DNA from: Candidatus Omnitrophota bacterium
GTDB lineage: Bacteria > Omnitrophota > Gorgyraeia > Tantalellales > Tantalellaceae
Direction: 5' to 3'
Assembly (NCBI GenBank): GCA_028717825.1
Contig: JAQUNB010000048.1
Span: 1-7,887, forward strand
Length of the DNA stretch: 7,887 nucleotides
A program made the position numbers and the translations under genes. Below, piece after piece: positions 1 through 6,047 of the stretch. Position 1 is the stretch's first letter. Each line of letters starts with the position of its first letter. The notes below the pieces were generated by a model. The model saw only the letters and a list, made by a program, of their open reading frames with translations, was not told the DNA's origin and did not search any database.

Positions 1-312
1 GGCGTTGCCGTAAAGAACTTAAAGACCGGAGAAAAGGGCTCGGTGAGCTGTGACGGTGTTTTTATTTTTGTTGGATGGGAACCAAATACGGATTTTTTAA
101 AAGGTATCATCCGTCTTGACCAGAAAGGCGCCGTTATGGTCGATAAAGAGATGAGGACGGGCACCGACGGTTTATTCGCGGCGGGAGATTGCTGTGCGAA
201 AAAACTGCATCAGGTTGTGACGGCGTGCGGGGACGGAGCAACTGCGGCGTTTTCGGCTATGAAATATATCGAAGAAATGAACGGTACTGTATATGAGGCC
301 CGGCCTAACTAA
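1..312 (+). CDS. trxB: Thioredoxin reductase, C-terminal part (5' end outside window)
   Basis: This is the last 103 codons of a flavoprotein disulfide reductase; the reading frame is open from base 1, so the true start lies upstream. The family uses NADPH and FAD to reduce thioredoxin in the cytoplasm. Visible signatures are the GVFIFVGWEPNT segment (about 49-87), typical of the end of the NADPH domain, and the FAD-binding block GLFAAGD (about 169-189), followed by HQVVTACGDGATAA. Family members usually read RQVVTA at the latter, so His replaces Arg. The redox-active CxxC lies in the missing part and cannot be checked, so a related reductase such as an AhpF-like protein is not fully excluded. 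The GTG at 43 is an internal valine codon, not a start. ilvD follows after 47 bases and may share the transcript. Confidence 0.88.
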   Translation, partial: GVAVKNLKTGEKGSVSCDGVFIFVGWEPNTDFLKGIIRLDQKGAVMVDKEMRTGTDGLFAAGDCCAKKLHQVVTACGDGATAAFSAMKYIEEMNGTVYEARPN

Positions 313-348
313 AACAGGCGGCCCGATCCTAATAAATAAAGTTTTCTC

Positions 349-356
349 AAGGAGGG
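349..356 (+). promoter_or_regulatory. Strong Shine-Dalgarno of ilvD
   Basis: AAGGAGGG lies just ahead of the ATG at 360. It is the best ribosome binding site in the window and fixes the ilvD start. Confidence 0.85.
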
Positions 357-359
357 AAA

Positions 360-2024
360 ATGAGATCAGATCAGATGAAAAAAGGGCTAGAAAGGGCGCC
401 TCACAGGGCGCTTTTAAAAGCACTGAATTTAACCGACGAAGAAATATCGCGTCCGATCATTGGTATCGCGAATTCATATAATGAAGTTATACCGGGGCAT
501 AATCGATTGAACGAACTTGTTCAAGCCGTGAAGGATGGTGTTCGTATTACGGGTGGAACGCCTCTGGAATTCAATACGATCGGCGTATGTGACGGGATCG
601 CCATGGGGCACAAAGGCATGAAATATTCACTTGTTTCGCGCGAACTTATAGCTGATTCTGTCGAAATTATGTGTAACGCGTATCCCTTTGACGGGCTCGT
701 GACGATCTGTAATTGCGATAAGATCGTGCCGGGAATGATGATGGCCATGTTGAGGTTGAATATTCCGAGTGTTATGGTAAGCGGTGGGCCGATGATGGCA
801 GGCCGCATCAATCACAAGACAGTCGATCTTATAAGCGTTTTTGAAGGAGTCGGAGCTAGAAATGCGGATAAGATTTCCGATGATGATCTAAAATTGCTGG
901 AAAACCACGCATGCCCCGGGACAGGGTCATGCGCGGGTATGTTCACTGCCAATTCGATGAATTGTTTGTCGGAGGCGCTCGGGCTCAGTCTTCCAGGAAA
1001 CGGAACAATTCCCGCTGTTTCCGCGCGAAGGATGAGGCTCGCAAAAACAGCCGGTATGAAAGTAATGGAACTTTTGCGCAAAGACATAAAACCGCGGGAT
1101 ATCGCGACGATCAAAGCGTTCAAGAACGCGATGAGGGTCGAAATGGCGCTTGGCAGTTCTACGAATACAGTGTTGCATCTTCCTGCCATAGCGAATGAAG
1201 CTGGCATTAAGCTGGATCTGGATATGTTCAATAAGATCAGCGAAACAACACCGAATCTGTGTCGTTTATCACCTGCGGGAAAACAGCATATTGAAGATCT
1301 TGATCTGGCCGGTGGTATTCCCGCTGTTATGTCTGAGCTGAACCGCAAAAACCTTATTGATACGACCTTGATCACGGCTAACGGTACAACGGTTAAAGAA
1401 AATATAAAACACGCCGTGAACCATGATCCGGAAGTTATCCGTCCCGTAGAATCACCGTATTCGCCGGATGGTGGGTTAAGTATTCTTTTTGGAAGTTTAG
1501 CGCCGCAAGGTGCCGTGGTGAAAAAATCGGCAGTTGACGAAAAAATGATGGTAAGAGAAGCGGTTGCGAAGGTTTTTGATTCCGAAGATGACGCCATGAA
1601 GGCTATAATGGGCAAGAAGATCAAAAAAGGTGATATTGTCGTTGTCCGCTATGAGGGGCCTAAAGGCGGGCCCGGAATGAGGGAAATGCTCGGGCCGACT
1701 GCTGCTATTGCCGGTGAAGGTTTGGATAAAGATGTTGCGCTTATCACTGACGGCAGGTTTTCGGGCGGGACACGCGGTGCCGCTATTGGGCATGTGTCGC
1801 CTGAAGCACAGGATGGCGGTCCTATCGCGATCGTTAAGGACGGCGACAGGGTCAAAATAGATATTCCAAATAAAAAACTTGACCTATTGGTCAGCGAAAA
1901 AGAGATAAAGAAACGGTTGAAAACATGGAAACAACCTGAATATAAAGTAAAAGAAGGGTGTCTAGCCAGGTACGCGAAGAGCGTTACTTCAGCTTCGACC
2001 GGCGCGATCTTTAAGAAGGATTAA
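360..2024 (+). CDS. ilvD: Dihydroxy-acid dehydratase
   Basis: The 554-residue protein is the IlvD/Edd family enzyme that dehydrates 2,3-dihydroxy-isovalerate and 2,3-dihydroxy-3-methylvalerate to the 2-oxo acids leading to valine, isoleucine, leucine and pantothenate. Seen motifs: [14 protein letters not shown] (71-84), NCDKIVPGM (118-126, with Cys119 and Lys121), [15 protein letters not shown] (186-200, with Cys191) and [10 protein letters not shown] (464-473, with Ser468, the expected catalytic base). At the site where [2Fe-2S] dehydratases have a third cysteine (NEITPC), this protein has NEVIPG (Gly46), as in the E. coli-like oxygen-sensitive [4Fe-4S] type. Cys77 is an extra nearby cysteine. 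Length is normal for the shorter bacterial and archaeal forms (E. coli is about 616). 6-Phosphogluconate dehydratase is less likely because of the DHAD-type motifs. Start chosen from the AAGGAGGG site. Confidence 0.96.
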   Translation: MRSDQMKKGLERAPHRALLKALNLTDEEISRPIIGIANSYNEVIPGHNRLNELVQAVKDGVRITGGTPLEFNTIGVCDGIAMGHKGMKYSLVSRELIADSVEIMCNAYPFDGLVTICNCDKIVPGMMMAMLRLNIPSVMVSGGPMMAGRINHKTVDLISVFEGVGARNADKISDDDLKLLENHACPGTGSCAGMFTANSMNCLSEALGLSLPGNGTIPAVSARRMRLAKTAGMKVMELLRKDIKPRDIATIKAFKNAMRVEMALGSSTNTVLHLPAIANEAGIKLDLDMFNKISETTPNLCRLSPAGKQHIEDLDLAGGIPAVMSELNRKNLIDTTLITANGTTVKENIKHAVNHDPEVIRPVESPYSPDGGLSILFGSLAPQGAVVKKSAVDEKMMVREAVAKVFDSEDDAMKAIMGKKIKKGDIVVVRYEGPKGGPGMREMLGPTAAIAGEGLDKDVALITDGRFSGGTRGAAIGHVSPEAQDGGPIAIVKDGDRVKIDIPNKKLDLLVSEKEIKKRLKTWKQPEYKVKEGCLARYAKSVTSASTGAIFKKD

Positions 2025-2025
2025 T

Positions 2026-2065
2026 GACGGTAGGAAGTATGTAGTATGTGGTATGTAGTACCGTC
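2026..2065. repeat. Inverted repeat enclosing 7-base tandem repeats
   Basis: GACGGTA (2026-2032) and TACCGTC (2059-2065) are perfect inverted copies. Between them GTATGTA, GTATGTG, GTATGTA and a partial GTA run in tandem (2037-2060). It starts two bases after the ilvD stop codon. There is no T run after it, so a terminator role is not supported; a repeat-derived hairpin is more likely. Confidence 0.6.
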
Positions 2066-2198
2066 GGAGACACGGTAAGAACGTCTATGTTTGCCGTGGA
2101 AAAGAACCGGCTAAAGTACGTCGATAGTATATGGTAGCGGCGTAGCCAAATTGTTAAGCAAACGGCGGTTGGAGAGAAGACCGTAGACCTGTGGGGCG

Positions 2199-2253
2199 AA
2201 TCCCGAACCACGAAACCCGAACAACGAGACACAAGACACGAGTCACTAGTAAC
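2199..2253. repeat. Degenerate low-complexity intergenic repeat, copy 1
   Basis: The segment begins AATCCCGAACC and runs through purine/AC-rich text with ACGAG, CACGA and ACAAG words to GTCACTAG (2242-2249) just before the Nudix start codon. The segment at 6851-6919 begins with the same 11 bases and also ends in CACTAG/CTAGTCAC text, so the two look like diverged members of one repeat family. Confidence 0.5.
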
Positions 2254-2257
2254 AATT

Positions 2258-2752
2258 ATGAAGGACTTCAAATACTGCCCGCACTGCAAGGCCCGGCTCG
2301 AATGGGACATTGTTGAAGGGGCCAAGAGACTTATCTGCAAAAAATGTAAATGGATATACTACCGTAATCCGCTTCCGGTTGTGGCGTGTCTAGTTTTAAG
2401 AGATAAGACAGAACTTCTCCTGATCCGGAGGGGGATAGAACCCGCCAAGGGCCGATGGGCGCTGCCCGGGGGTTTTATTGAGTTCACAGAAGACGTTGAG
2501 ACAGCGGGGAAGCGTGAACTATTTGAGGAAACAGGTGTCCGCGGCTCGACCGGAAGGCTTATCGGTATCGAATCGCATATTAGCGTGATGTATGGACCGC
2601 TGCTTGTTATGGGGGTTGAGTACAAGTTAGGCAAAAAAGTGACCCTCTCGGTCGGAGACGACGCGATGGACGCGAGGTTCTTTCCCATCCTAAAACTACC
2701 AAAAATTCCATTCAAAAGTCATCGAAATCTGATCAAAGCGTTTCTCGAATAG
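2258..2752 (+). CDS. Nudix hydrolase with N-terminal zinc ribbon
   Basis: The 164-residue protein should hydrolyse a nucleoside diphosphate linked to another moiety. A zinc ribbon is formed by Cys7, Cys10, Cys27 and Cys30 (CPHC and CKKC). It is followed by a Nudix domain with a textbook Nudix box at residues 72-94: G, five residues, E78, seven residues, then REL, F, EE, T, GV, holding the metal-binding glutamates. The layout resembles the NudC/ADP-ribose pyrophosphatase-like proteins with zinc ribbons, but the substrate cannot be told from the sequence. NudC enzymes carry a SQPWPFPxS motif after the box, which is absent here, so an NADH pyrophosphatase call is not supported. The ATG has no Shine-Dalgarno sequence and sits directly after an intergenic repeat; no better in-frame start is visible. 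No functional link to ilvD or the biotin genes is evident. Confidence 0.93.
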   Translation: MKDFKYCPHCKARLEWDIVEGAKRLICKKCKWIYYRNPLPVVACLVLRDKTELLLIRRGIEPAKGRWALPGGFIEFTEDVETAGKRELFEETGVRGSTGRLIGIESHISVMYGPLLVMGVEYKLGKKVTLSVGDDAMDARFFPILKLPKIPFKSHRNLIKAFLE

Positions 2753-3027
2753 GTTGTTAGAATTACATCCTGATTGTGGCGTAAAAAAACGCGTAAGTCT
2801 TTATCGCTTAACGGAATTTCTTAACGTATTTTTCTGACATTCTTGCCGGGTGTAAATAACTCGTCCTGCTTTGCTTGGCAAAACTATTTTCGGGCCCTGT
2901 TGTGCTGCGATCCTGCGCGCTTCCGCTCCCCTGCGAAGGATTGCGCTCGAATAATCTGCTGCCACACGTAAAAAAGTAAGATGTTTACGGTACTGGAAAC
3001 GCTATGAGCGCCCCTTTCCGTTTGCAA
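2753..3027. other. Gene-free region upstream of the biotin operator
   Basis: No credible gene is seen on either strand. The left part is AT-rich and has CTTAACG twice, 13 bases apart (about 2807-2826), and a small GCGT/ACGC hairpin over an A run (about 2779-2792). The middle part (about 2890-2950) is clearly more GC-rich and contains an imperfect inverted repeat. The right edge carries the biotin promoter. No clear terminator for the Nudix gene is seen. Confidence 0.55.
2907..2944. repeat. Imperfect GC-rich inverted repeat
   Basis: Bases 2907-2919 pair with 2932-2944: about 13 pairs with one mismatch and two G-T pairs, around a 12-base loop. It lies upstream of the predicted bio promoter, so it should not be in the bio leader RNA. 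Origin and role are unknown; a dispersed repeat or a small structured RNA are both possible. Confidence 0.4.
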
Positions 3028-3050
3028 TTGTAAACCAAAAATGATAAACT
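3022..3050 (+). promoter_or_regulatory. Candidate promoter of the biotin cluster
   Basis: TTGCAA (3022-3027) as -35 and TAAACT (3045-3050) as -10 are 17 bases apart, each matching the sigma-70 consensus at four of six positions. TGA directly before the -10 makes it an extended -10. The -10 lies between the half-sites of the BirA operator, the arrangement expected for repression. An alternative -10, TACAAT (3055-3060), fits better alone but has no -35 at a suitable distance. Confidence 0.5.
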
Positions 3051-3059
3051 GGTTTACAA
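3028..3059. promoter_or_regulatory. BirA (biotin repressor) operator
   Basis: TTGTAAACC (3028-3036) and GGTTTACAA (3051-3059) are perfect 9-base inverted half-sites separated by 14 bases. This equals the well-known bacterial BirA box consensus, in which the biotinoyl-AMP-bound BirA dimer blocks transcription. Its position 21 bases ahead of the bioB ATG supports the assignment. It implies a BirA with an N-terminal helix-turn-helix elsewhere in the genome. Confidence 0.93.
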
Positions 3060-3066
3060 TCATATT

Positions 3067-3075
3067 GAGAGGTGA
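3067..3075 (+). promoter_or_regulatory. Ribosome binding site deciding the bioB start
   Basis: GAGAGGTGA sits five bases before ATG 3081. An in-frame GTG at 3072 lies inside this site and so is unlikely to be the start. Confidence 0.75.
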
Positions 3076-3080
3076 TCTGT

Positions 3081-4010
3081 ATGTATGACAAAAAATTAGT
3101 CTGGTATGAGAATCTTGTGGCAATGCCTATAGATGAACTCATGTTTTTGGCAAGTAAGTTACGGAAAAAGAAGATCGATAGAAAAATCGAGCTATGCAGT
3201 ATTGTGAACGCGAAATCCGGCCTTTGTGCCGAAGACTGCAGGTTCTGCGCCCAATCATCGTATTATACGACAAAAACGGAGGTGTACCCGCTTTTGTCAA
3301 AAGAGGAGATCATTAAAGCCGCATTCGAGGCCAAGAAGAACGGTGCTCACAGGTTCAGTATCGTTACTAGTGGCCGGAGGCTGGAGAAGGATGAGATCGC
3401 TCTTATCGCCGACATGGTAAAAGAAATAAAGGAAAATATAGGTATTTCACCGTGCGCGTCACTTGGCGCTATCGGCGTGGACGACCTGATGACTTTAAAG
3501 AATGCGGGGCTTGTGCGTTACCACCACAATATTGAAACGTCGGAAAGTTTCTATCCGAATATCGCGACAACGCATAATTACAGCGAACGGACGGACACGA
3601 TCAAAGCGGCTAAAAAATGCGGTTTGGAGGTATGCGCCGGAGGTATCTTCGGTATAGGTGAGTCGTGGCGTGACCGTATAGAGATGGCGTTCGCCCTAAA
3701 ACGGCTCAAGGTTGACGCAGTGCCGCTTAATTTTCTTGTTCCGATAAAAGGCACGCCGTTCGAGAGTATGGCAAAGCTTTCCTCGGACGAAGCGATCAGG
3801 ATCATCGCGCTTTTCCGTATTATTCTCGGCGAGACGATGATCAAGATAGCCGCGGGTAGAGAAGCGGTGTTGAAAGATTTCGAGGCAATGATGTTCGCCG
3901 CCGGGGCTGACGGCCTCATGATAGGCGGCTATTTGACGGTAAATGGCAGATCGGTGGCGGAAGACCTCGCGCTGGTCGGCGAGGTTGAGAACTTGTGGAA
4001 AAAAAAATAA
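3081..4010 (+). CDS. bioB: Biotin synthase (radical SAM), variant auxiliary-cluster type
   Basis: BioB inserts sulfur into dethiobiotin to make biotin, the last pathway step. The 309-residue protein has the radical SAM motif CAEDCRFC (Cys49, Cys53, Cys56), which binds the SAM-cleaving [4Fe-4S] cluster, then YHHNIETS, the PCASLG segment with Cys125 (E. coli Cys128) and EVCAGGIFGIGE with Cys185 (E. coli Cys188). Two other ligands of the classical sacrificial [2Fe-2S] cluster are missing: E. coli Cys97 is Ser93 here (RFSIVTSGR) and E. coli Arg260 is Lys255 (IKIAAGRE). Cys39 and Cys180 are additional cysteines. This pattern suggests the alternative auxiliary cluster reported for anaerobes rather than a dead enzyme, since all catalytic motifs are otherwise kept. 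First gene after the BirA operator; its stop overlaps bioF. It is shorter than E. coli BioB (346). Confidence 0.95.
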   Translation: MYDKKLVWYENLVAMPIDELMFLASKLRKKKIDRKIELCSIVNAKSGLCAEDCRFCAQSSYYTTKTEVYPLLSKEEIIKAAFEAKKNGAHRFSIVTSGRRLEKDEIALIADMVKEIKENIGISPCASLGAIGVDDLMTLKNAGLVRYHHNIETSESFYPNIATTHNYSERTDTIKAAKKCGLEVCAGGIFGIGESWRDRIEMAFALKRLKVDAVPLNFLVPIKGTPFESMAKLSSDEAIRIIALFRIILGETMIKIAAGREAVLKDFEAMMFAAGADGLMIGGYLTVNGRSVAEDLALVGEVENLWKKK

Positions 4011-5152
4011 GAACACTCTTAGGTGAAAAGCATGAAAAGGACCTATTAAGGAAACTTACTCCGGTTTTTCCGCTGGGTTTTGGAAAAATACGCGCGGGGC
4101 TTCATGAATATATTAACCTTTCGTCGAATGATTATTTAGGCCTTTCTTCTCATCCGGAACTTTTAAAATGTATAAAAGAGAATCCTTGTTCTGTAACGAG
4201 CGCTTCTGCGTCGCGTCTTATGACGGGAAGCACATATCTACATCATGAGCTTGAGGACAAAATAGCCGAATTTAAGGGTAAAGAAGCGGCGATCGTGTTC
4301 AATTCGGGGTATCAGGCAAATGTCGGACTCATTAGCGCCTTGTGCGACAAGAACGATTGTATTTTTGCGGACAAGCTTGTTCACGCGAGCATGATCGACG
4401 GAGCCCGTCTTTCGGGGGCGAAGCTTGTGAGGTATCGGCACAACGATATCGGGCATCTTGAGCTTCTTTTATCAAAGGAACGTAAAAATTGCAAAAATGC
4501 TCTGGTCGTTACTGAAACTGTTTTTAGCATGGACGGCGACATCGGCCGGATCGAGAAGATCGCTTTGCTTAAGAAAAAATTCGATTTTGTTTTCATGGTG
4601 GATGAGGCGCATGCGACGGGCGTGTTTGGCGAGACCGGTGCGGGTGTGGCTGAAGAAAAAGGTCTGTCGGACAAGATCGATATCATCATGGGGACCTTTA
4701 GTAAGGCTATGGCAGGCTATGGTGCTTATGTCGCGACATCTAAAGAATATAAAGATTTTTTTATCAATTCGTGCAGGAGCTTTATTTATTCAACGGCTCT
4801 TCCGCCCGTTATAATGCTGGTCAACCTGACGGCGTTGGACCTTGTGAAAAAAGAGCATTATAGGCGCAAGAGCTTACTTCGGAATGCTTCTTATTTGCGG
4901 GAAAAACTTTCGGATATGGGTTTTGAAGTTAGAGGAGAAAGCCAGATCGTGCCGGTAATAACAGGCGAGAACGCTAAAGCGCTCGCTTTCGGCGAACGCC
5001 TTAAGAAAAAAGGGTATTGGGTATTGCCGGTGAGGCCGCCGACCGTGCCGGAAGGCGAGGCAAGGCTGCGTATATCGGTCACTTTTGACCATAACAGAAA
5101 AGTGCTGGATAATTTTCTCGAAGCAATTGCAGAAGTGCGTGGTCCAAGATAA
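3995..5152 (+). CDS. bioF: 8-Amino-7-oxononanoate (KAPA) synthase
   Basis: The 385-residue PLP enzyme joins pimeloyl-ACP (or pimeloyl-CoA) and L-alanine with loss of CO2 to give KAPA, the first ring-assembly step. Motifs of the alpha-oxoamine synthase family are in order: SNDYLGLSSHPEL near the N-terminus, GSTYLHHELE, HASMIDGA with His130 (the residue that stacks on PLP), VDEAHATGVFG with Asp203 and His206, and GTFSKAMAGYGAYV with Lys237 as the PLP Schiff-base lysine. Length matches E. coli BioF (384). The start is a GTG at 3995 inside the end of bioB, with GAGG ten bases before it; the overlap is 16 bases and contains a run of nine A. This suggests translational coupling to bioB. Glycine acetyltransferase (Kbl) is the close paralogue, but the bio context decides the call. 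Confidence 0.95.
   Translation: MEKKIRTLLGEKHEKDLLRKLTPVFPLGFGKIRAGLHEYINLSSNDYLGLSSHPELLKCIKENPCSVTSASASRLMTGSTYLHHELEDKIAEFKGKEAAIVFNSGYQANVGLISALCDKNDCIFADKLVHASMIDGARLSGAKLVRYRHNDIGHLELLLSKERKNCKNALVVTETVFSMDGDIGRIEKIALLKKKFDFVFMVDEAHATGVFGETGAGVAEEKGLSDKIDIIMGTFSKAMAGYGAYVATSKEYKDFFINSCRSFIYSTALPPVIMLVNLTALDLVKKEHYRRKSLLRNASYLREKLSDMGFEVRGESQIVPVITGENAKALAFGERLKKKGYWVLPVRPPTVPEGEARLRISVTFDHNRKVLDNFLEAIAEVRGPR
3999..4007 (+). other. A9 run in the bioB/bioF overlap (possible slippery site)
   Basis: Nine A in a row encode Lys-Lys-Lys before the bioB TAA at 4008. The bioF frame is the -1 frame relative to bioB. A -1 slip here would read ATA AGA ACA and continue into bioF. GAGG at 3981-3984 and a weak 5-base-pair stem (4008-4012 with 4017-4021) flank the run. 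Confidence 0.4.
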
Positions 5153-5164
5153 TTATTATGAAAT

Positions 5165-5197
5165 TTGTAGGGAACGGTTTGAAACCGTTCCCTACAA
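5165..5197. repeat. Perfect 16-bp palindromic hairpin between bioF and bioC
   Basis: Bases 5165-5180 and 5182-5197 are perfect inverted copies around a single central G; the core is GTAGGGAACGGTTT. No T run follows, so it is not a typical terminator. The clean symmetry, the position inside an operon and the resemblance to dispersed GTAGGG...CCCTAC palindromes of many genomes point to a REP/MITE-like repeat. In the transcript it could still protect the 3' end of upstream mRNA. Confidence 0.75.
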
Positions 5198-5231
5198 TTG
5201 AAGCGCCAGTATCTGTTCGGTAGAAATAGGT

Positions 5232-6047
5232 ATGACTATCTCCTACAAATTATTTCGAAAACCAAATATGAATACATTACTTGTCAAAAATAATTTCTCC
5301 AAGAGCGCCGCGACATATGATCTAAATTCCGGCGTGCAGAAAAAATGCGCCGGTATCCTGGCGGAAATAACCGGGGGAAAAGACTATTTGAGGATACTTG
5401 AGATAGGATGCGGGACGGCGTTCTATACTAGTCTCTTGGCCCAAAAGTTCGAGGGTGCGTTTATCTCTGCGGTCGATTTTTCTCAAGGGATGCTGGAGAT
5501 GGCGCGAAAACGGTCGTCGTGGAGGAATGTTGATTTTATCCTATCCGATATAGAGAGGAACGAGCTTTGCGGTAAATACGATCTTGTGACCTCGAACGCC
5601 TCATTTCAGTGGTTTTCCGACGTTGAAAAAGTTTTGAGTAAAATATATGGGGTTCTTGATAAGGGGGGAAGTATCTCTTTTTCGCTTTATGGTAAAAATA
5701 CTTTTAAGGAACTCAATGAGGTCCTAAATATCCATTTCGGCGGCAGTGTCCGGTTGAGCTCAAACGATTTTTTTGACAAAGCCGAAACGGAAAAAGTTGT
5801 GTCAAAATATTTTGCTCCCGTCAATATTTTTGAAGAACATTTCACGGAATATTTCCCGACTTTTCTGGAATTTTTGAAAAGCATTAAGAATAGCGGTACT
5901 CGGGGAGAAGGAATAAAGGGGGATCTGTTCTTGGGAAAGAATGCGCTTAAAGAGATAGAAAAAACCTATGTCGACAAATACGGCGCCGTGAAAGTGACAC
6001 ATCACGTGATATTTGTTTCGGCAAAAAAGGCGGGGCGAGATGAATAA
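5232..6047 (+). CDS. bioC: Malonyl-ACP O-methyltransferase
   Basis: BioC methylates the free carboxyl of malonyl-ACP with SAM, disguising it so that fatty acid synthesis can extend it to pimeloyl-ACP methyl ester. The protein has a class I methyltransferase fold: an N-terminal NNFSKSAATYD segment typical of BioC, the SAM motif LEIGCGTAF, the acidic-loop region AVDFSQGML, and SNASFQWFSD, the BioC/Tam-like motif after strand 4. Up to 271 residues long; E. coli BioC has 251. The start is uncertain: ATG 5232 gives the longest form, while ATG 5268 gives MNTLLVKNNFSK, which lines up better with known BioC N-termini. Neither has a good Shine-Dalgarno sequence. The stop overlaps the bioD start by 8 bases (ATGAATAA), so the two are probably translationally coupled. 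Context makes BioC far more likely than a general methyltransferase. Confidence 0.9.
   Translation: MTISYKLFRKPNMNTLLVKNNFSKSAATYDLNSGVQKKCAGILAEITGGKDYLRILEIGCGTAFYTSLLAQKFEGAFISAVDFSQGMLEMARKRSSWRNVDFILSDIERNELCGKYDLVTSNASFQWFSDVEKVLSKIYGVLDKGGSISFSLYGKNTFKELNEVLNIHFGGSVRLSSNDFFDKAETEKVVSKYFAPVNIFEEHFTEYFPTFLEFLKSIKNSGTRGEGIKGDLFLGKNALKEIEKTYVDKYGAVKVTHHVIFVSAKKAGRDE

Larger units (their letters stand above)
2025..2257. other. Gene-free spacer with repeats between ilvD and the Nudix gene
   Basis: No convincing gene is seen in these 233 bases. The stretch holds an inverted repeat with a tandem heptamer (2026-2065), a second weaker stem CACGG/CCGTG (2071-2098), a loosely tRNA-like text (2131-2210) that does not fold properly, and a low-complexity segment (2199-2253) related to one before bioA. 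No hairpin followed by a T run marks an intrinsic terminator of ilvD. Confidence 0.6.

Noticed and set aside
812..1624. 270-codon open frame on the minus strand
   Set aside because: It lies wholly inside ilvD on the opposite strand, has no family features and mirrors the codon pattern of ilvD.
2131..2210. tRNA-like text (GCGTAGCCAAATTGTTAAG followed by CGAATCCC)
   Set aside because: It recalls a glutamine-type tRNA, but the D-arm, anticodon arm and T-arm do not pair at proper lengths, the T-loop lacks TTCGA, and the acceptor ends do not match. At most a decayed remnant.
3072..3080. GTG start for bioB
   Set aside because: It overlaps the GAGAGGTGA ribosome binding site; ATG 3081 has proper spacing.
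2884..3123. 79-codon minus-strand frame across the bio promoter
   Set aside because: It runs through the BirA operator and the bioB start, has no recognisable motif and no ribosome binding site that stands out.
5165..5197. Intrinsic terminator after bioF
   Set aside because: The stem is strong but no T run follows on either strand within a few bases, and the biotin pathway genes continue downstream on the same strand.
6013..6039. TTG start for bioD
   Set aside because: It would extend bioD far into bioC and add residues before a P-loop that normally sits within the first 10-20 residues; ATG 6040 fits.
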